Assembly (NCBI GenBank): GCA_036170795.1
Contig: JAVHPX010000012.1
Location: forward strand, 1 to 21,201
From: UBA8515 sp036170795
Lineage (GTDB): Bacteria; Patescibacteriota; Minisyncoccia; Phycocordibacterales; UBA9973
Length of the DNA stretch: 21,201 nt
Direction of reading: 5' to 3'
This document shows positions 20,999 to 21,201 of the stretch, piece by piece. Position numbers and translations under genes: made by a program. Under the pieces are notes generated by a model. That model saw only the letters and a list, made by a program, of their open reading frames with translations, was not told the DNA's origin and ran no database searches. Positions within the stretch are counted from its first letter, which is position 1. Each line of letters begins with the position of its first letter.

Positions 20999-21094
20999 AT
21001 CTTTTTTCCCTAGCAATCCTTAGCAAGAACCGTTCTTGCTAGTCCTATCTTTTTTCCCTAGCAATCCTTAGCAAGAACCGTTCTTGCTAGTCCT
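20999..21094. repeat. Two tandem 48-bp repeats containing palindromes
   Basis: Positions 20999-21046 and 21047-21094 are identical 48-bp units. Each holds a 10-bp inverted repeat TAGCAAGAAC-C-GTTCTTGCTA (21021-21041 and 21069-21089) preceded by TTTTTTCCCTAGCAATCC. No open frame crosses them. Confidence 0.85.
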
Positions 21095-21095
21095 T

Positions 21096-21201
21096 ATATC
21101 AAGCACTTTTACCTGTAGCAAGAACGGTTCTTGCTACTCTCTCTTGCTCTCCTGTTATAAATGGATCTTTCCTAAGCATATTTTAATTATATCAAGCACT
21201 T
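21096..21201. repeat. Third palindrome and direct repeat at the window end
   Basis: An 11-bp inverted repeat GTAGCAAGAAC-G-GTTCTTGCTAC (21115-21137) carries the same core in the opposite orientation. The 13-mer ATATCAAGCACTT occurs at 21096-21108 and again at 21189-21201, a 93-bp period, so the repeat block probably continues to the right of the window. No gene is seen here. Confidence 0.75.

Noticed and set aside
20999..21201. Possible CRISPR array
   Set aside because: The two 48-bp units are directly adjacent without unique spacers, the third copy is inverted, and no cas gene is in the window.

Overview
This AT-rich window most likely comes from a Candidate Phyla Radiation (Patescibacteria, probably Parcubacteria-type) genome. 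The evidence is the gene repertoire (a short MscS-like membrane protein without the cytoplasmic domain, a winged-helix/nucleotidyltransferase-like regulator, rplJ-rplL, a peptidoglycan-binding protein with Ig-like repeats), the near absence of Shine-Dalgarno motifs, many promoters whose -10 box lies about 6 nt before the start codon, and a 23S rRNA gene with no 16S gene directly upstream. The phylum assignment is inference. UGA appears to be an ordinary stop (for example, the ABC ATPase gene ends in TGA).

Layout. Positions 1-560: the 5' end of a 23S rRNA gene (minus strand, running off the window), its structured leader, and a promoter/terminator pair. 570-4441 (all minus): an exported peptidoglycan-binding protein, an MscS-like membrane protein, an HTH regulator, then the rplJ-rplL operon with an L10-leader attenuator. 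4456-7850 (minus): a 777-residue exported protein with a possible lytic-transglycosylase-like core, its small membrane-anchored partner, and a tiny membrane protein.

7927-16619 (plus) is a surface-glycan cluster: a polyprenyl-phosphate sugar-phosphate transferase starts the chain, an ABC-2 permease and ATPase (Wzm/Wzt type) export it, and four methyltransferase-fold proteins, a GT2 and a GT6 glycosyltransferase build or decorate it. A ParD/RelE-type toxin-antitoxin pair and a 3' remnant of a second sugar transferase sit inside the cluster. 16624-18737 (minus) continues the glycan genes with another GT2, a GT11 alpha-1,2-fucosyltransferase and a decayed nucleotide-sugar epimerase. 18753-20947 (minus) carries two Fic-family proteins, each behind an elaborate operator-like promoter. 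The right end (20999-21201) is a palindromic repeat block.

The most striking combination is GT6 (the ABO blood-group glycosyltransferase family, here with the bacterial Asn-x-Asn in place of Asp-x-Asp) near a GT11 alpha-1,2-fucosyltransferase. Together these could make the H-type fucosylated acceptor and extend it to an A- or B-like determinant on the surface glycan. Other notable points are a recurring leaderless promoter geometry, a pair of divergent Fic proteins (one lacking the catalytic His), duplicated 38-bp terminators around one gene, and several gene remnants that show rearrangement of the glycan locus.
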